Part shown: positions 24,572-55,500 of the stretch, one piece after another
Layout: every line of letters starts with the position of its first letter
Numbering within the stretch: the stretch's first letter is position 1
Assembly: GCF_964340395.1 (NCBI RefSeq)
Contig: NC_135555.1
Coordinates: 1,992,501 to 2,056,500 of the forward strand
Reading direction: 5' to 3'
Source: Glandiceps talaboti
Taxonomy: Eukaryota; Hemichordata; Enteropneusta; Spengelidae
DNA length: 64,000 bases
The notes under the pieces: generated by a model
The model's input: the letters and a program-made list of their open reading frames with translations, nothing else
The model's database searches: none
Told to the model about the DNA's origin: nothing
Position numbers and translations under genes: made by a program

Positions 24572-26006
24572 AATTAGTAAAACCTGTTTATATAAGTGAT
24601 GACTTAAAGTCATTGATTGTACTGTATATCTACTGGAAGCAAACCACTTGGTGTGTATCACAGCTAATACATTGGATATTCATGAGTGTCTAATACATGT
24701 AGAGTACAAATATATGATTGAGATTGTACCATTTATCAGCAAGTTATAAATTTATAGGGTGTTGATAAGTTGTGATTGCTTCAGCAAATACAAGTGTAAT
24801 TTATTCAGAAATAAGAATGAATTTTTTTCAAGTTCCTGTTATAACGACATGTATGTACAAGGACTTTTAAAGACACAAACTATATATGTATGCAATAAGC
24901 ATGGTATGAGATTAGTCTTGAATCCTGCTCTACTCAGTTTGTAGTTATTTGTATACAAACAAGAATCCCCTGGTGAAAAAGCTGAAAACTAGCTAACATT
25001 CTGTTACACATTTAACTTCTGTTCTTATCGTGTACAAACGCAACTCTTGATTAGCTTAATATTGCAGTGCATGTTGATGAATTTGCTGTGCAACTTAAAT
25101 TTTATAAAATGACATGTTTACAATTAAGAGTATCAACCACACAAATGTGTCTACAAAATTCAAAGGGTCATCTAAATTTTAATTTGCAAGTAGTTGTAAA
25201 CCTTCTGCACAGTGAAGGAAGAAAACAGCTGTTATTGGAGTTTTGCCTTCAAGTTCAAGTGTTATGCATGTCTTGTTGAAAAATTGTACTGCCAAAATTG
25301 AAACATTTTACAGTAACATTCAATATGTGTGATGTTGTTGTTCATATTTGTGTATTCATTTTTTAAAAGATATTTTGAACCTAATCTATTGATATTTATA
25401 TCGGTTACATTGTGTATCCCTGATGCTTATGGCATACTTCTGTACACTGATCATATATTTTTTAAAGTCACACATTTCCTGAAAAGAATTTAACTGTTTT
25501 CCTTGAATTGTATTTGTACTAGACTGAAAGATTTAACCTTCTAGTTGCTCCATATTGCTGTCACCTGGATGGAGTGCCAACAATGAGGGATTGTTCAGTG
25601 TATATTTGCACTTATGTGCACAGAAAACGAAGGGAAATTATTTAAATGAATAATGCATATGTTATATTAGCTATCAGTTTGAATGAACTTTGAGATGAAA
25701 ATGAAGTATTTCAGAGAATTTACAGAGTAAAAAGTGTTGTTTTTGTACAGAGTTAACACAATATAATAAACCCTTTTATCTCAGGTTTTCAACTACCAGC
25801 CAAAACAAATCAACTTTTGACTTTATTTTCAGTGTGTGTAACCTGATTGCAGACACTAAAATACTGTTACTTTGGAATGATTGCAAAGTTTTGATCCATC
25901 TACTATGGATTTTAATCACACAAAGATGGCATATTATTTTACCTGTCATTGTTTTTACGTATGGCATACCTATACTATATGACTATACAGTTATCAAACC
26001 ATGAAA

Positions 26007-26012
26007 AATAAA
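26007..26012 (+). terminator. candidate polyadenylation signal of the zinc-finger gene
   Basis: AATAAA; another lies at 25765-25770. Which one is used cannot be told from sequence. Confidence 0.35.
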
Positions 26013-26554
26013 GTATACTTGGGATAAATCATAAACCAACCATGGTGCTATCAAATGTCACTATCGGTATATTCAAACTACAGAGTTTATTATTAAGATT
26101 GGTTGACATACTGGATACCAATAGAGTTAGACACCCCCTCCTTAACTCAATTTATGATCAACCTATTAAATAAATTTGACTGTGTGTGCCTCCCCTTCGT
26201 CTCCAGCATAGATTACTCTAAAATATTTTGCACCCTCCCCCATCCCCCAGCATAGATTAATCTAAAATGTCATGTGCCCCTTCCTCTCCAGAATGTATTA
26301 CTCAAGAGTGTCATGACCTTGAACTAGAATCAAGATGTAACAAGGAGGCACTATAGTCCAGATCAAAGGGCAGATAGAGTTGGGCACTGGGTTCCTCATT
26401 TCTTTCACCTCCAGAGGGCAGCATTTATTAGCTCTTTAAATGTATCCCATGTGTCCTGAATTTGCCTACAGGAAGTCTCTCAACATAGAAAATTATGAAA
26501 ATTGTGAGATGTATTCAGAGCTAATAGTTTATGGATATTATTCATTACATTAAT

Positions 26555-26636
26555 GATGCAGAATTGAATTGACAGGGATGTTATTTATCCTGGTTGATGC
26601 TGAGTTGAATTGACAGGGATGTTATTTATCCAGGTT
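26555..26636. repeat. 41-bp tandem duplication
   Basis: Two copies of a ~41-bp unit containing GAATTGACAGGGATGTTAT, starting at 26555 and 26596. Confidence 0.85.
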
Positions 26637-26749
26637 CTCACATGTTTGTATATTTTTTGAGTTAATTGATGAAATAAATTCAGAAAGTTTGGATTTAAAT
26701 GAGTGTCCATCCTTAGTATCTTTGAAATATGATGTGTGGTATATGTGAT

Positions 26750-26988
26750 CTGATGTGTGCATGAGTGAAAGTAGATATTGTGCAGGAAGGCAATGTGGTT
26801 GTGTGGGTCCCAAGGAAGGGCTATGACCCTGGGAATGTCCAGGTATATATATATATATAATACTTATATATTGTATCAGCACTTAAACATGCTGTCGTAC
26901 ATTTGCTCCATTGTTACGTTATTTGTATTGTTATTTAACGGTGTGTTCATTAGTCAAGAGACTTAATGCAATAAATTGAATTGAATAT
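26750..26988 (+). mobile_element. possible LINE-like 3' end with short AATTG tail
   Basis: The stretch ends CTTAATGCAATAAATTGAATTGAAT, i.e. an AATAAA followed by a short pentamer tail, like the other LINE-type 3' ends in this window. No protein-level support. Confidence 0.3.
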
Positions 26989-26999
26989 AATCTCACCAG

Positions 27000-28545
27000 T
27001 ATTCCTCATTCATGCTAAACACCATCTTAGACTCATGCTTCCCCTAATGTCTGTATCCCTCCTCGGCTATCAACACGACGGGAACTGTTCGTCATTGATG
27101 ACATAGCACTTATTCGAAATACTGCGAGATTATATATAAGTATTATGATTTCAAATTTTGACCCACTAGAAATATAATACTGGTAAGATTATTTAATGAC
27201 AGTTCTCATATTAAAAAAACATTGCATGAGATTTACAATCATTCTTTTTTAGTACAATTAAACTAATTATTGCACAATTGGGTTATTTCCTCAGCTAGAT
27301 ATGTTTAGGTAGGTCGAAGATCACAGTATTAGTGAGGATGTAATATTGCATCTGATTTGAAGATTTCGAATCAAATGATTAGATCAAGGATATCTGAATC
27401 ACATGATATACATTAATAATGAACCATATCATAAGTTTATCAAAAGATATGCGGTGATGTTTGTTGTTACTCGAAAACACTATGCATGGTTTTAAAAAAA
27501 ATCACTTTGGTAGAGTTCTTGTGGATGTCTATGGAAACGAACCGGAAACGTCAACTTTTCGTAGTTCATTCATAGAACATGATGACGCATGCGCACACCA
27601 GTACGGGAGTTCAGAAGACCCATCCTCATACTTGCCTTCTACCACCTGAAGTAGTCGTACGTCGTCTAAAGTTATATCGTTATAAACCACTATTTACGAC
27701 AAAACTAGTGTTACACTTCAACTACCTATATCTAGATGTTACTTTCTGACGCAAGGATGGTTGGACATTGATCGAATTTTAGATATCTTGTAGAATTTCT
27801 GGAACACAAACATGGACAATCTGAATCCAGGTAGGTGTATTTTTATTAAGGAATTTAATTGATCTAATTCGTGTACATGTGGTTGTATTGAACAAGCTGA
27901 CTGGTGAGATAATGACCCGAACTTCAGTGTTATGTACATTATATTTTTTCCTTCGAGACGATTAACACAATTCATTGATTGATCAGCATTGGTGGTGTTA
28001 GCTATTGTGTGTCATGTAATGGCGTACAAGTAGTTAGTATGTTGTACACTATGTCACCTCAAACGCAAGGAAGTATTGCTATTTCTTCCTCTTTTGCCCA
28101 TGAATATAACGTGTACATCATAACAATATGTACTTCGTGTTAATAAATACAAAGTTGACACATTTTTTTGTAAATTATTGTTGTAGCATGCATGTACATG
28201 ATGAAGGAAATTGTATCTTCAAGCCCTGTGTCACGTCATGTCATCATTTATTTGCATAGTAAAGCTTGCGCATGGCAAATACTGTACTTCCGCCATGATC
28301 ACAAGTTGATACTTCGGCCTTATTATTCTTTCAATTTCACTTTTTGAGCTGGCGTAATTGTGTCGGGATGGAGTAATTGCCAATTACAGAAGTGCAAATA
28401 CGTCTGTGCAGTGATCCAATAATCGATAAGTTTTAAACATTGCACAAAATACTGAGTTTTCCGTAGACGGAAACTAAACTGTTCAAGCTTGTTTTAATTT
28501 CACTGAACTTCCGGGTTGAAGGGGTAACAGTACTTATTCTTCGTC
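27000..28545 (+). other. intergenic/5' flank of the ELMO gene
   Basis: No coding exon recognised. Near the start codon are ETS-like CTTCCGGG (~28508-28515) and CTTCCGCCATG (~28287-28297, ETS/YY1-like) motifs, typical of TATA-less housekeeping promoters. The transcription start cannot be fixed. Confidence 0.4.
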
Positions 28546-46943
<18,398 letters not shown>

Positions 46944-47289
46944 ATTGTAAACAGTGATTACATCCACTGTAGCAGTAATATTTGCATGTGAAAGTCAATC
47001 AAAACACTTATTTAAAATTTGTTCTTTTCAGCAGAAATGTGACTTTGATTCATTGATACATTATAATGGCAACAAAAATATGTGTTCCTGCCTTGAATGC
47101 AGTCAGTACCATTGTCATATAACAAAGGTGAATATTAGGTATATACCTAAAATTATTTTGAACTTGATATGAAAACTATGGTACAATTACACACTGTATC
47201 CAAGAGTTATCATTAACCAATATATTTAGCCAGAAAGGACAACAAATGTCTTCCAGAAATTTAGTCTGAAGTCCATTTTGGCTTGTATT

Positions 47290-47616
47290 GACGTGGTCAT
47301 ATGGATGAGGATTGGGTATTTATTTTGGATTTTTTAATTTGTAAAACAATTTTATCATGGCTTCCTACTTGAAAAATCAATGTGAAACCACATATGCCAA
47401 GTCCCTGTTAAACTCACTAAATTGCAGAAGATCAATAAATGTGTAAAATATTATTATTGTACATACAATAATAAACATTTTATTTTAAATACCTTTTTTG
47501 AAGTGTACAGAGTTACAAACACAGACTTGGTCAATGTTGGTTCACATTGAATTTTCAAGTAAAATTGCATAAAAAAATTCAAAATCAATACCTAATCCTC
47601 ATCCATATGGCCACTT
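47290..47616. mobile_element. foldback element with ~110-bp inverted arms in the probable ELMO 3'UTR
   Basis: Left arm ~47290-47415 and right arm ~47505-47616 are imperfect inverted copies (CATATGGATGAGGATTGGGT against its complement, and ACTTGAAAAATCAATGTGAA against its complement). The centre holds a smaller ATTATTGTAC palindrome. Confidence 0.75.
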
Positions 47617-47639
47617 TACATGTAAAGCAAATATATGAG

Positions 47640-49190
47640 AAATGCTACACAACGTTTATGCAATTTTAATCAAAACAAACATTACATGAAATTTTCTGAA
47701 TTACTGTAGGATATCAGTTGTCATGGTTGCAAAAGATGATAGAAATTTGAGTCAAAATCCTGCATATTTATACTATCTTAAAGATGTGTATGAACTATAA
47801 AAATACCTTAAGGAGGAGCATGAACTATAAAGCTTAGAGTTAGCGTATACTAAGGACACCATTTTGAAATATGGTCATAACTATACTACGGATATCATGA
47901 AAGAAATTAACACAATCATGAAAAATGTACTAAGTAGAAAAATTAGAAGATTTAACCAAAATATTACAATGAGCACTTCCCATGATATTATTCTGTGGTA
48001 TATACTTCATTTTTTCTGCCATTTCATTCCAAAAATATTTTGTGCCAAAATTTTGCTGTCAAATTTTATATACATTTGTTATGACTTTTAGGAAATTCTG
48101 AACTGCTGTAGGACCAAATTGTTTCTTTGAAAAGCTACACATCAGTTTGTACTGTCTTATCACATTATTCAGAACATTTAGTTAGGTGGACTAGAAATTC
48201 ATGTGAACTTTTAACACAAATACTGCAACGATCTAGCTTTAGAATTACAAGTCAAAGTACAAATGTAAATCATGTTGTTATTTTGAAGCACTGCAGCTCA
48301 AAGGATAACCAGTCATGCATTCTACATCAAATATGGTGATTGTTAATACCAGTGTTGTCTCTTTGTTATCTAGATATACATGTGTTGTATTTTTCTCTCT
48401 GTGTGTCAAGAATATGAAACGTATACTCTCTTTACTGTAGTCTAATATAGAAAATAAAAACTAGATATTGTGTACATAAAGTAGAATTTATTCCGTTTAG
48501 ACTTGTATTTCATTAATAAATTATAACAAGTATCACAGCATAGTTAATATAGATGAACATTTGTAGTTTTTCACATTCTCTTCCTAACTTGCTTTGTCTG
48601 CAGTCTAAGTTGTATTTTAGAGTTTGAATAGCGCCCTCTCGTGTTCAGATATTGTATCTGTACATTCTTGCCTGTTTGTGTGTGCTATAGTGCCATGTAC
48701 ACTTTTAGTATGATAATTATCAACTTATTTCTTCACACCCATAGTGTGGATATGTAGCTAACATTTGTCATGCTTTTGTTATGTTGAGTCTGTATTTTAC
48801 AATGTTATGCATACCACATGGACATTGTTTCAAGTTTTTTTAAAAGGATGCATGTACATGTATTTGAAATAAAACCAGATTTAAACATAATGTTTTAGTC
48901 CTACACACATTGTTGGAATGCAAAATTCTGAACTGTAGATATTATACATGTACCCCTTAATTGGAAAATTAATTATATGAAACTCTGAAATTTGGAGCTT
49001 GCATCATTAACATATTGCCCAGTTATCAAAAAATCATTAATTATGCAAATTAACCATTATGATTATAAGCCACGTCAACAAGCTGAATGTAGATGTAAAG
49101 AAGAGTAGAGTAGAGTAGAGTAGCTAAATCTAATCAGTTCTTATCATTACCATATGGAAGATGTGTAGCAAGTATCAGTAGAATCGCAGT
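47640..49190. other. ELMO 3' flank
   Basis: AT-rich, with AATAAA hexamers but no coding exon. Short GTAGA pentamer array at ~49094-49114. Confidence 0.5.
48453..48458 (+). terminator. candidate polyadenylation signals of ELMO
   Basis: AATAAA at 48453-48458; others at 47434-47439 and 48868-48873. Which is used decides whether the 47.3-47.6 kb inverted repeat is retained in the mRNA. Confidence 0.35.
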
Positions 49191-49196
49191 AATTTT

Positions 49197-49870
49197 TAGC
49201 ACAACTGAACTGAAGGTTCAGTAGTGCTATAGGCATGGCAAAGTGTCTGTCTGTCTGTGTGTGTGTGTGTGTGTGTGTATGTGTGTAAACAACTTAAAGT
49301 CAAAAACTGCTGAACCGATTGCCATGATATTTGGTGGGGCCATTACCTTGGGTGTCTAGTTGGGAAATTGTTCAAATCAAAATGATCGCATCACAGGTGT
49401 GTGATTTGGGTCAAAAAATGTGATTTTTGGTCAAAAAACTTAAACTCAGAAACTACTGGGCAAATTAGTGCGAAATTTGGTGGGAACATTCTTTAGGGGG
49501 TGTAAAGTAAGATTTGTTCATGACATGATGATTCCATCAGTGATATGCAAATTAGGGCTGAAAATGTGTCTTTTTGGTTAAAAATCTATAATTCCAAAAC
49601 TACTTAGCAGATTGGGCTGAAATTTAATGGAAATGCATTTAGGGATGTATGGACGAAGATATGTTAAGCATACCATGATTCCATGAGTGATATGGAATTA
49701 AGGTGTAAACATGTGAATTTTGGTCAAAAACTTATATCTCAAAAAATACTAAGTGAATGAGTTTGAAACTTGGTGAGATGTTTCTAGAAGTGTTATTCTT
49801 TGTCATTGCTTTTCCTCAAAAATCTTCAACTCTGAAATTACCCAGTAGATTGAGCTTAACTTTGTTGAGA
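49197..49870 (+). repeat. hairpin-CTGTCYG repeat family, copy (C) with ~146-bp degenerate units
   Basis: Hairpin TAGCAC-A-ACTGAAC / GTTCAGT-A-GTGCTA (49197-49229, one A/A mismatch), then a CTGT/TG tract (49245-49286). A core (ACCGATT, then ATTTGGTGG) recurs at about 49317, 49463, 49610 and 49755, with a shorter step to 49848. Confidence 0.75.
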
Positions 49871-50342
49871 ATGTGTAGATTTGTCCTCATTAATAGCTGA
49901 CACAGTGAGAACAGTACATTGTTAATTAACTATAATGTTTACTTTACTATTTCCTCTGGTGGTAAAGCCTGTAGCATGGCCAGTTTGGTTTATGACTGGA
50001 TTATGTAATATATTGTAAGACAGCTGTTTCATCACCTACCCATATAAACTGAATGTAGCTGGCTTTTACAATATTACAATAAGACAACCAAGAAAGATAA
50101 ACCTGTTACATTGGTATGACTTGGTTCCAAATTGATTTTAAAAAATAAAGAAGTACAAAACCTTGTAGACACATCCCTTTAAAGTTTGATTAGGATGTTG
50201 CTATACTTGTCTTGTACACTTCCAACATAGGATGGCTGGATTATGATGATGGAAATTAGGTATGAAAATTTTGTTTTGGTTACAACTTTAAATCTTCAAA
50301 AAATTATGTATCTATCATTGCCCTGAACATGAAGTTGTGCGG

Positions 50343-50403
50343 CAACGCAATATTTGCGCTATTTTTTAGATATTGTGTCCGTAGACAGACAGACAAACAG
50401 ACA

Positions 50404-50441
<38 letters not shown>

Positions 50442-50491
50442 AACAAACAAACAAACAAAAGCATAACATAACCTCCCATTATGGGGAGGTT
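50343..50491 (-). repeat. possible hairpin-CTGTCYG family member (D)
   Basis: Read on the minus strand: hairpin AACCTCCC/GGGAGGTT (50470-50477, 50484-50491; 6-bp loop), then TTTG/TG and CTGTCTG tracts (50386-50460). The core is not clearly recognisable. Confidence 0.45.
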
Positions 50492-51059
50492 AAAAATAAG
50501 TTATTCAAAGTGCGACGTGTTGTCATGTGTCAGTACAGTACTCAACAAGCTATATTAGGGCTCATGCCAAGTAGTATACGACAAGACTGTCATTGTAAAA
50601 TGTGTACTATAAATACATTTATTCTCAATATGTGGAAATCTATTGCTGTTACCTGAGTATGGGGAGATTTTAGCTAGAGCAAATGATTTGGCCCAGGTGA
50701 ATGTGGCGTAAAACTGTGTGCAGTTTGTAATTGTAGCTTCAAAGATGAGACATGGAGAAAAATAACTCAAATGTACTCTTCACTGACCTAGAATACACTA
50801 TTGGTCAAAAGAAAATAAATATTGCTCATGTAGACTTCTTATTAAAAATTTCGATGGTCAAGATACTGAAGTAAATGATTTTTTCTTGACTAACACTATA
50901 CCTTGTCGGCCAGATGATTGGTTAATACAGGTACATGTATCAATATAGACGTACAGATTGTAGTACTAAGTTCTAAGATAGTACATACATTTACAATTGA
51001 AATTGTAACAAACACTAAACATATAAAATGATTTAGAAAGAACGAAAAATCACAATATG

Positions 51060-51338
51060 ATCGGTACAGCTACTCTGAGACAACCCTACAGTAACAACAA
51101 AATTGCAACAATACGTGAAAGCCTGGATCGAATGCGCGTTCGAATGAAATGGCGCATGTTATTGCGCCCTCATCGACCATCGTCGGTTTCACGTTCCAAT
51201 AAGCGATTGTTCGGCCCTATGCAAGAAAATCACTAGCATGTAACTTCTTGGATCAGTCGCTTTGTGAAATAACCAGTCGGTGTCTATTTGTATTCTTATG
51301 CAAAAACAACAACAACATGATCTAGTAAGATTCGTAAG
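51060..51338 (+). promoter_or_regulatory. candidate promoter/5'UTR of the 51.3-57.4 kb gene
   Basis: Locally CG-rich for this window, with inverted GCGC blocks (51130-51170), GCGCCCTCATCGACC and a CCAAT (51195-51199). Lies directly before the first coding exon. No TATA box seen. Confidence 0.4.
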
Positions 51339-52459
51339 ATGTATAGACTAAAACAGGTGAGTTCCAATATTTGTTGAAGCTTCATATCGCAGTAATTGAG
51401 ACATTGTCAAGTACTGATACAGATAGTGTGAACTTTGAAGTGCGTAGTACGAGCGAGTTATATGTTGAAGATGTTAACGAAAAGGTGAAAGACTGGCTAC
51501 GCGTAGGGGAAATTTTATATTGAATCTACTTTCTTAGTCACTTTTAGATGTTCTCCAACAACTCCAAAATTCAAAACAAGAGTAAGATATTCAAAGGAGT
51601 ATAGTATATACGTGATTTTAAAGTAAGAGCAACATCATTGTGGTATGTATATAAGCTTACACCACTCGACCTTTTCACAAGCTTACACCACTCGACCTTT
51701 TCACTGCTTATTCGTTTCTTGTAGGATTTGCGTTCTGTCCCGGCCAGTGAGTCGTGGCAGAATTCTTCCACCTATCCTACTCGTAAAGGAATGGGTAGAC
51801 CTGTTACTAGATCGTTTATAACTTCCAAGCCAAGTAGAAGCAAAGTGATTCGGCCTCGACAGGTAGGACAATGTTTCAAAGGAATAGTTTCTCTCAGTCT
51901 CTTCACGTTCTACATCGTACTCATGCTTAAAACTCTCATATCTATCGTTAAGACAAACTATCAATTTCAAGAAACTTAGGGACTAAGTTATTATCATGTT
52001 TACCTTCAGTGACCTCCGAATATCGCCATTGTCACCTGTATTATTATAATATCTTCATTGTTGTATACATATTTCACCATTTGCTGTTTTCGTTAACAAT
52101 AGGGGATTCATTTAGCATGTCGACAACTTGTGTGTTAACTTTTCATTTCCGATGCGTACTTGACACGGAAACGAAAATCACCCATAGTCAATAGCAAGAA
52201 CTGATACAGTTATATTACGATTTGTGAGTTCTGTATGAACATAGCAAAGTATTATCCGCTAAGATTTCATTCAGTTAATATTTATTTGTTGCAGATATCA
52301 TCTCAGAAATCGTTCCTAACCCGTGGAAACATCGCCATGAAGGAAATGTTAAGTCCTGGTTGTATTAGCCGTATTCCAAATCGTAAGGTAAGCATTAACT
52401 TGAAAAAAATATATAAGTATTTCTTAATTTTAATGTGTGTCCGTACCCGTCCATCCGAC

Positions 52460-52509
<50 letters not shown>

Positions 52510-52547
52510 CGCGTGCGTGCGTGTGTATGTGTATGTCAATGTCTGTA

Positions 52548-52596
<49 letters not shown>

Positions 52597-55500
52597 GTGT
52601 AAGAGGACACCAATGGTTTCTTTTCAAATGTCTGACCCAGTATATTGATTAAATAATGATAGTATTATTGATTTGAAAACATTGAACTCAAAATGAAAGG
52701 TTTTGTAAGTTTGGATTGATAATAACAATTCCGTCATCATTCATGTTTACATTACATTGCAGGTGTCAATACAAAAGTCCGAGTCAGACCCAAAACAAAG
52801 AGGTAAGTTATTCATGAATCATTTACATATGTTAGAGTTTTAGCAATTGAAATCTAATGATATGTACCATAGGATAATCTACGACAAAAGTTTTTTTCAT
52901 TTTATAACTTTAACACTGACGTTTTGCAAAAATAATACTTCATATTATTAAGATTACTATTTCATCATTTATTTGATAGTTCACTGTATCTTATATTTGC
53001 ATATGCAAATATACACGGATCATTTCTTACGATGGCTATGACGTCATCAATTGGAACGTTTACGCGCAGTAGGTGATGTTATCAATCACCAATGGAATGT
53101 TGACGATCGGCATTACAACTGCGTTTTGGTGAAATTAGAATGATGAGCGCCCCCAACTTTGAGTCTTACATTCAAGGAGAAATTATGTATCCCCTTTGCC
53201 ATGTTTCGCCTTGTTATTTTACCATGGCTCGACAAATTCACCAACCTGCTATTGTTGGTCCTGATCAGCTGTGATATCTGTGATATCTGTCAACTTATTG
53301 ATGTCATGTAGAATGGCTATATGTGTGCGTGTGTAAACAGTACGAACATATACAAGTCTGCACAATATGTGAAATATGTGTGAGGCGGCTGAAATGGTTT
53401 GGATCGTCGTTGATGCACTATGTTGTAATGTACTTTGATTTGGCGTTCGTGTGTGTGTGTATTAAAACAAAGTGATCTTACGTACCTCAGAAGTACACGT
53501 CAACATAAAAATAAGAAACTATAATTTTTAAAACTTTTGAAAAAATATTCAAAGTTGTAACTAGTGGGGATAAAAGGAACTGTTACATTGGTTTTTTGGT
53601 CTCTTGTTCATTTATTTGATCAATAAACTATTGTACTAATTGCCTATCATAGCCTTCTAGTTACATATTGGTATTCAAAGCACAATGGAAAAATATCAAC
53701 TTGGTCATACAACTTGGTGTTATCATTATACCGGGTTAAGGGGGTTCACTGCGTACATTTTGATACCAACCTGATTTTTCTTATTGTATTCGATTGTATG
53801 CAGTAGTGATTCAATAGTTTTGACTTAATTTCGCTAAAAGCAACTTCAATAAATCCAATAATGTCGGAAAGACTTTGAATTTATTTATATATAATTATGA
53901 AATATATTCTTTTCACAGTTCCTGCAATGGTAAAGAAGTACCCGTCTGTTGTTCATAGTGGTCCCAGCATCGACACCAAGGTCTGCACCAAACCAAGTGA
54001 TTTAGCTTCAAAAAAGAGCAGTTTTTTGAATTACCGAATGAAAAACTTTGTCGTACCGACCAAGGTAAAATCTTTAAATGATGACGTCAGAATGAATGGA
54101 CAGCAAACTCCTTTCACTAGCAGAGACGTTTCTCTTGAATCCATCAGTGTGAAATCTGTCGTAGTGGTTGGACGAGTTCTTGATAATGGAGATTCTGACA
54201 ATATGATGGACTTTGATAAGGTGACACCAACCCGCTTTGATCGTGATAAAATGTGCACCAAACCAAGCGACTTAACAACGAAAAAGAGTTGCATTCTGAA
54301 TGTCCGCAAAAGAAATTTTGTCATCTCTGATCGCGAAACTAAAAATAGCCCTTTAAACAGTGACGTAATGATAAGTGGAACATATAGTTCCATCACCACT
54401 GACGGATCTTCTATTGATGACATCATTTCGCGATGCGGGATAGCTGTAGGAAGGGTACTGGATAATGAAAGCTTTGAAAATATCACAGAAGACTCTGACC
54501 CCAAAGATGATGGTAATGATATTTATACAGAATTGACACCACGTGTTATGAAATGCAAACCTAAATTTTATGACCTAAAAATGTTAAATGCAAAATCTGG
54601 AAACAATACCAAAGAGGAAGATGCCAAGATAATCGGAAAACAGTCCGGGAATGAAGAAAATACTGACAACATCTCCATCACTCTTATGTCTCCTACAAAT
54701 GCTCTAAGTGGAGAAATTGAAATAATTGATATTGAGATGAAGACGGACAATATTAGAAATAAACTTACTGACATGCCTTCTACTGTTATGAAATTCACGG
54801 TTGATGATGATGAAGAAGATGTCATTTTTCAGAAAAGCATATTAGTTCCCAGTAAGATCCCAGGACGATTGAAACGTAAGTCTAGTGTCGAACTGAAAAA
54901 GTCAAACTCCGATGACTTATATGTAAATAACACAGACCTAGAGCCTTCAAGTGCGCCCTCTGATAATAACAAGTCTCCTGATGATGTCGCTGACGACAAA
55001 AACCACAATATGGATGGAAAGCAAATCTCTCCTGAAACATTCAAACACAATGATGATTGGAAGAAGGATGTCAAGATAGACACTTTGGGACTGAACTTTG
55101 TTGTTGGGAATGCTGACAGAGTTGTCCCCACTGATGGTGATGATACTTCTCTAGATCTGACTGAGGTTGACAAAGGAAAGGAAAGTGACGAGGAAGAGAA
55201 AGGAGAAGAGTCAGAATCAGACATAGGCATGCCAAGACGTAGGGAATCTGAGAAACGAAAGATGGTCAAGACATTACCAATCATAGATGATTCCGATGAA
55301 GCCTGCCCCGTCATAATTGCCGTTCGACCAAGTGTATTTGGGCTCAGATACAAGGTATCTTCCAAGATTGGATTGCGTGGTAGTGATTTTGAAATGAAAA
55401 CCAAACAGGTCGATCAAACCTTAGGTGCCAATGATGTCCACGGTGAGGAAAATGATTGTATAGAGGCTAATGGAATGAATGATTATGAGAATGATAATGG

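Larger units (their letters stand above)
24020..26540 (+). other. probable long 3'UTR and downstream intergenic region of the zinc-finger gene
   Basis: No coding exon recognised. Candidate poly(A) signals AATAAA occur at 25765-25770 and 26007-26012, suggesting a 3'UTR of up to ~2 kb. Beyond 26.1 kb the sequence is C-rich in places without a recognisable feature. Confidence 0.45.

Noticed and set aside
27793-27830. Alternative first coding exon for ELMO (ATG then a GTAGGT donor at 27830/27831)
   Set aside because: Its phase does not match the phase-0 acceptor of ELMO exon 2 and the peptide has no ELMO resemblance.
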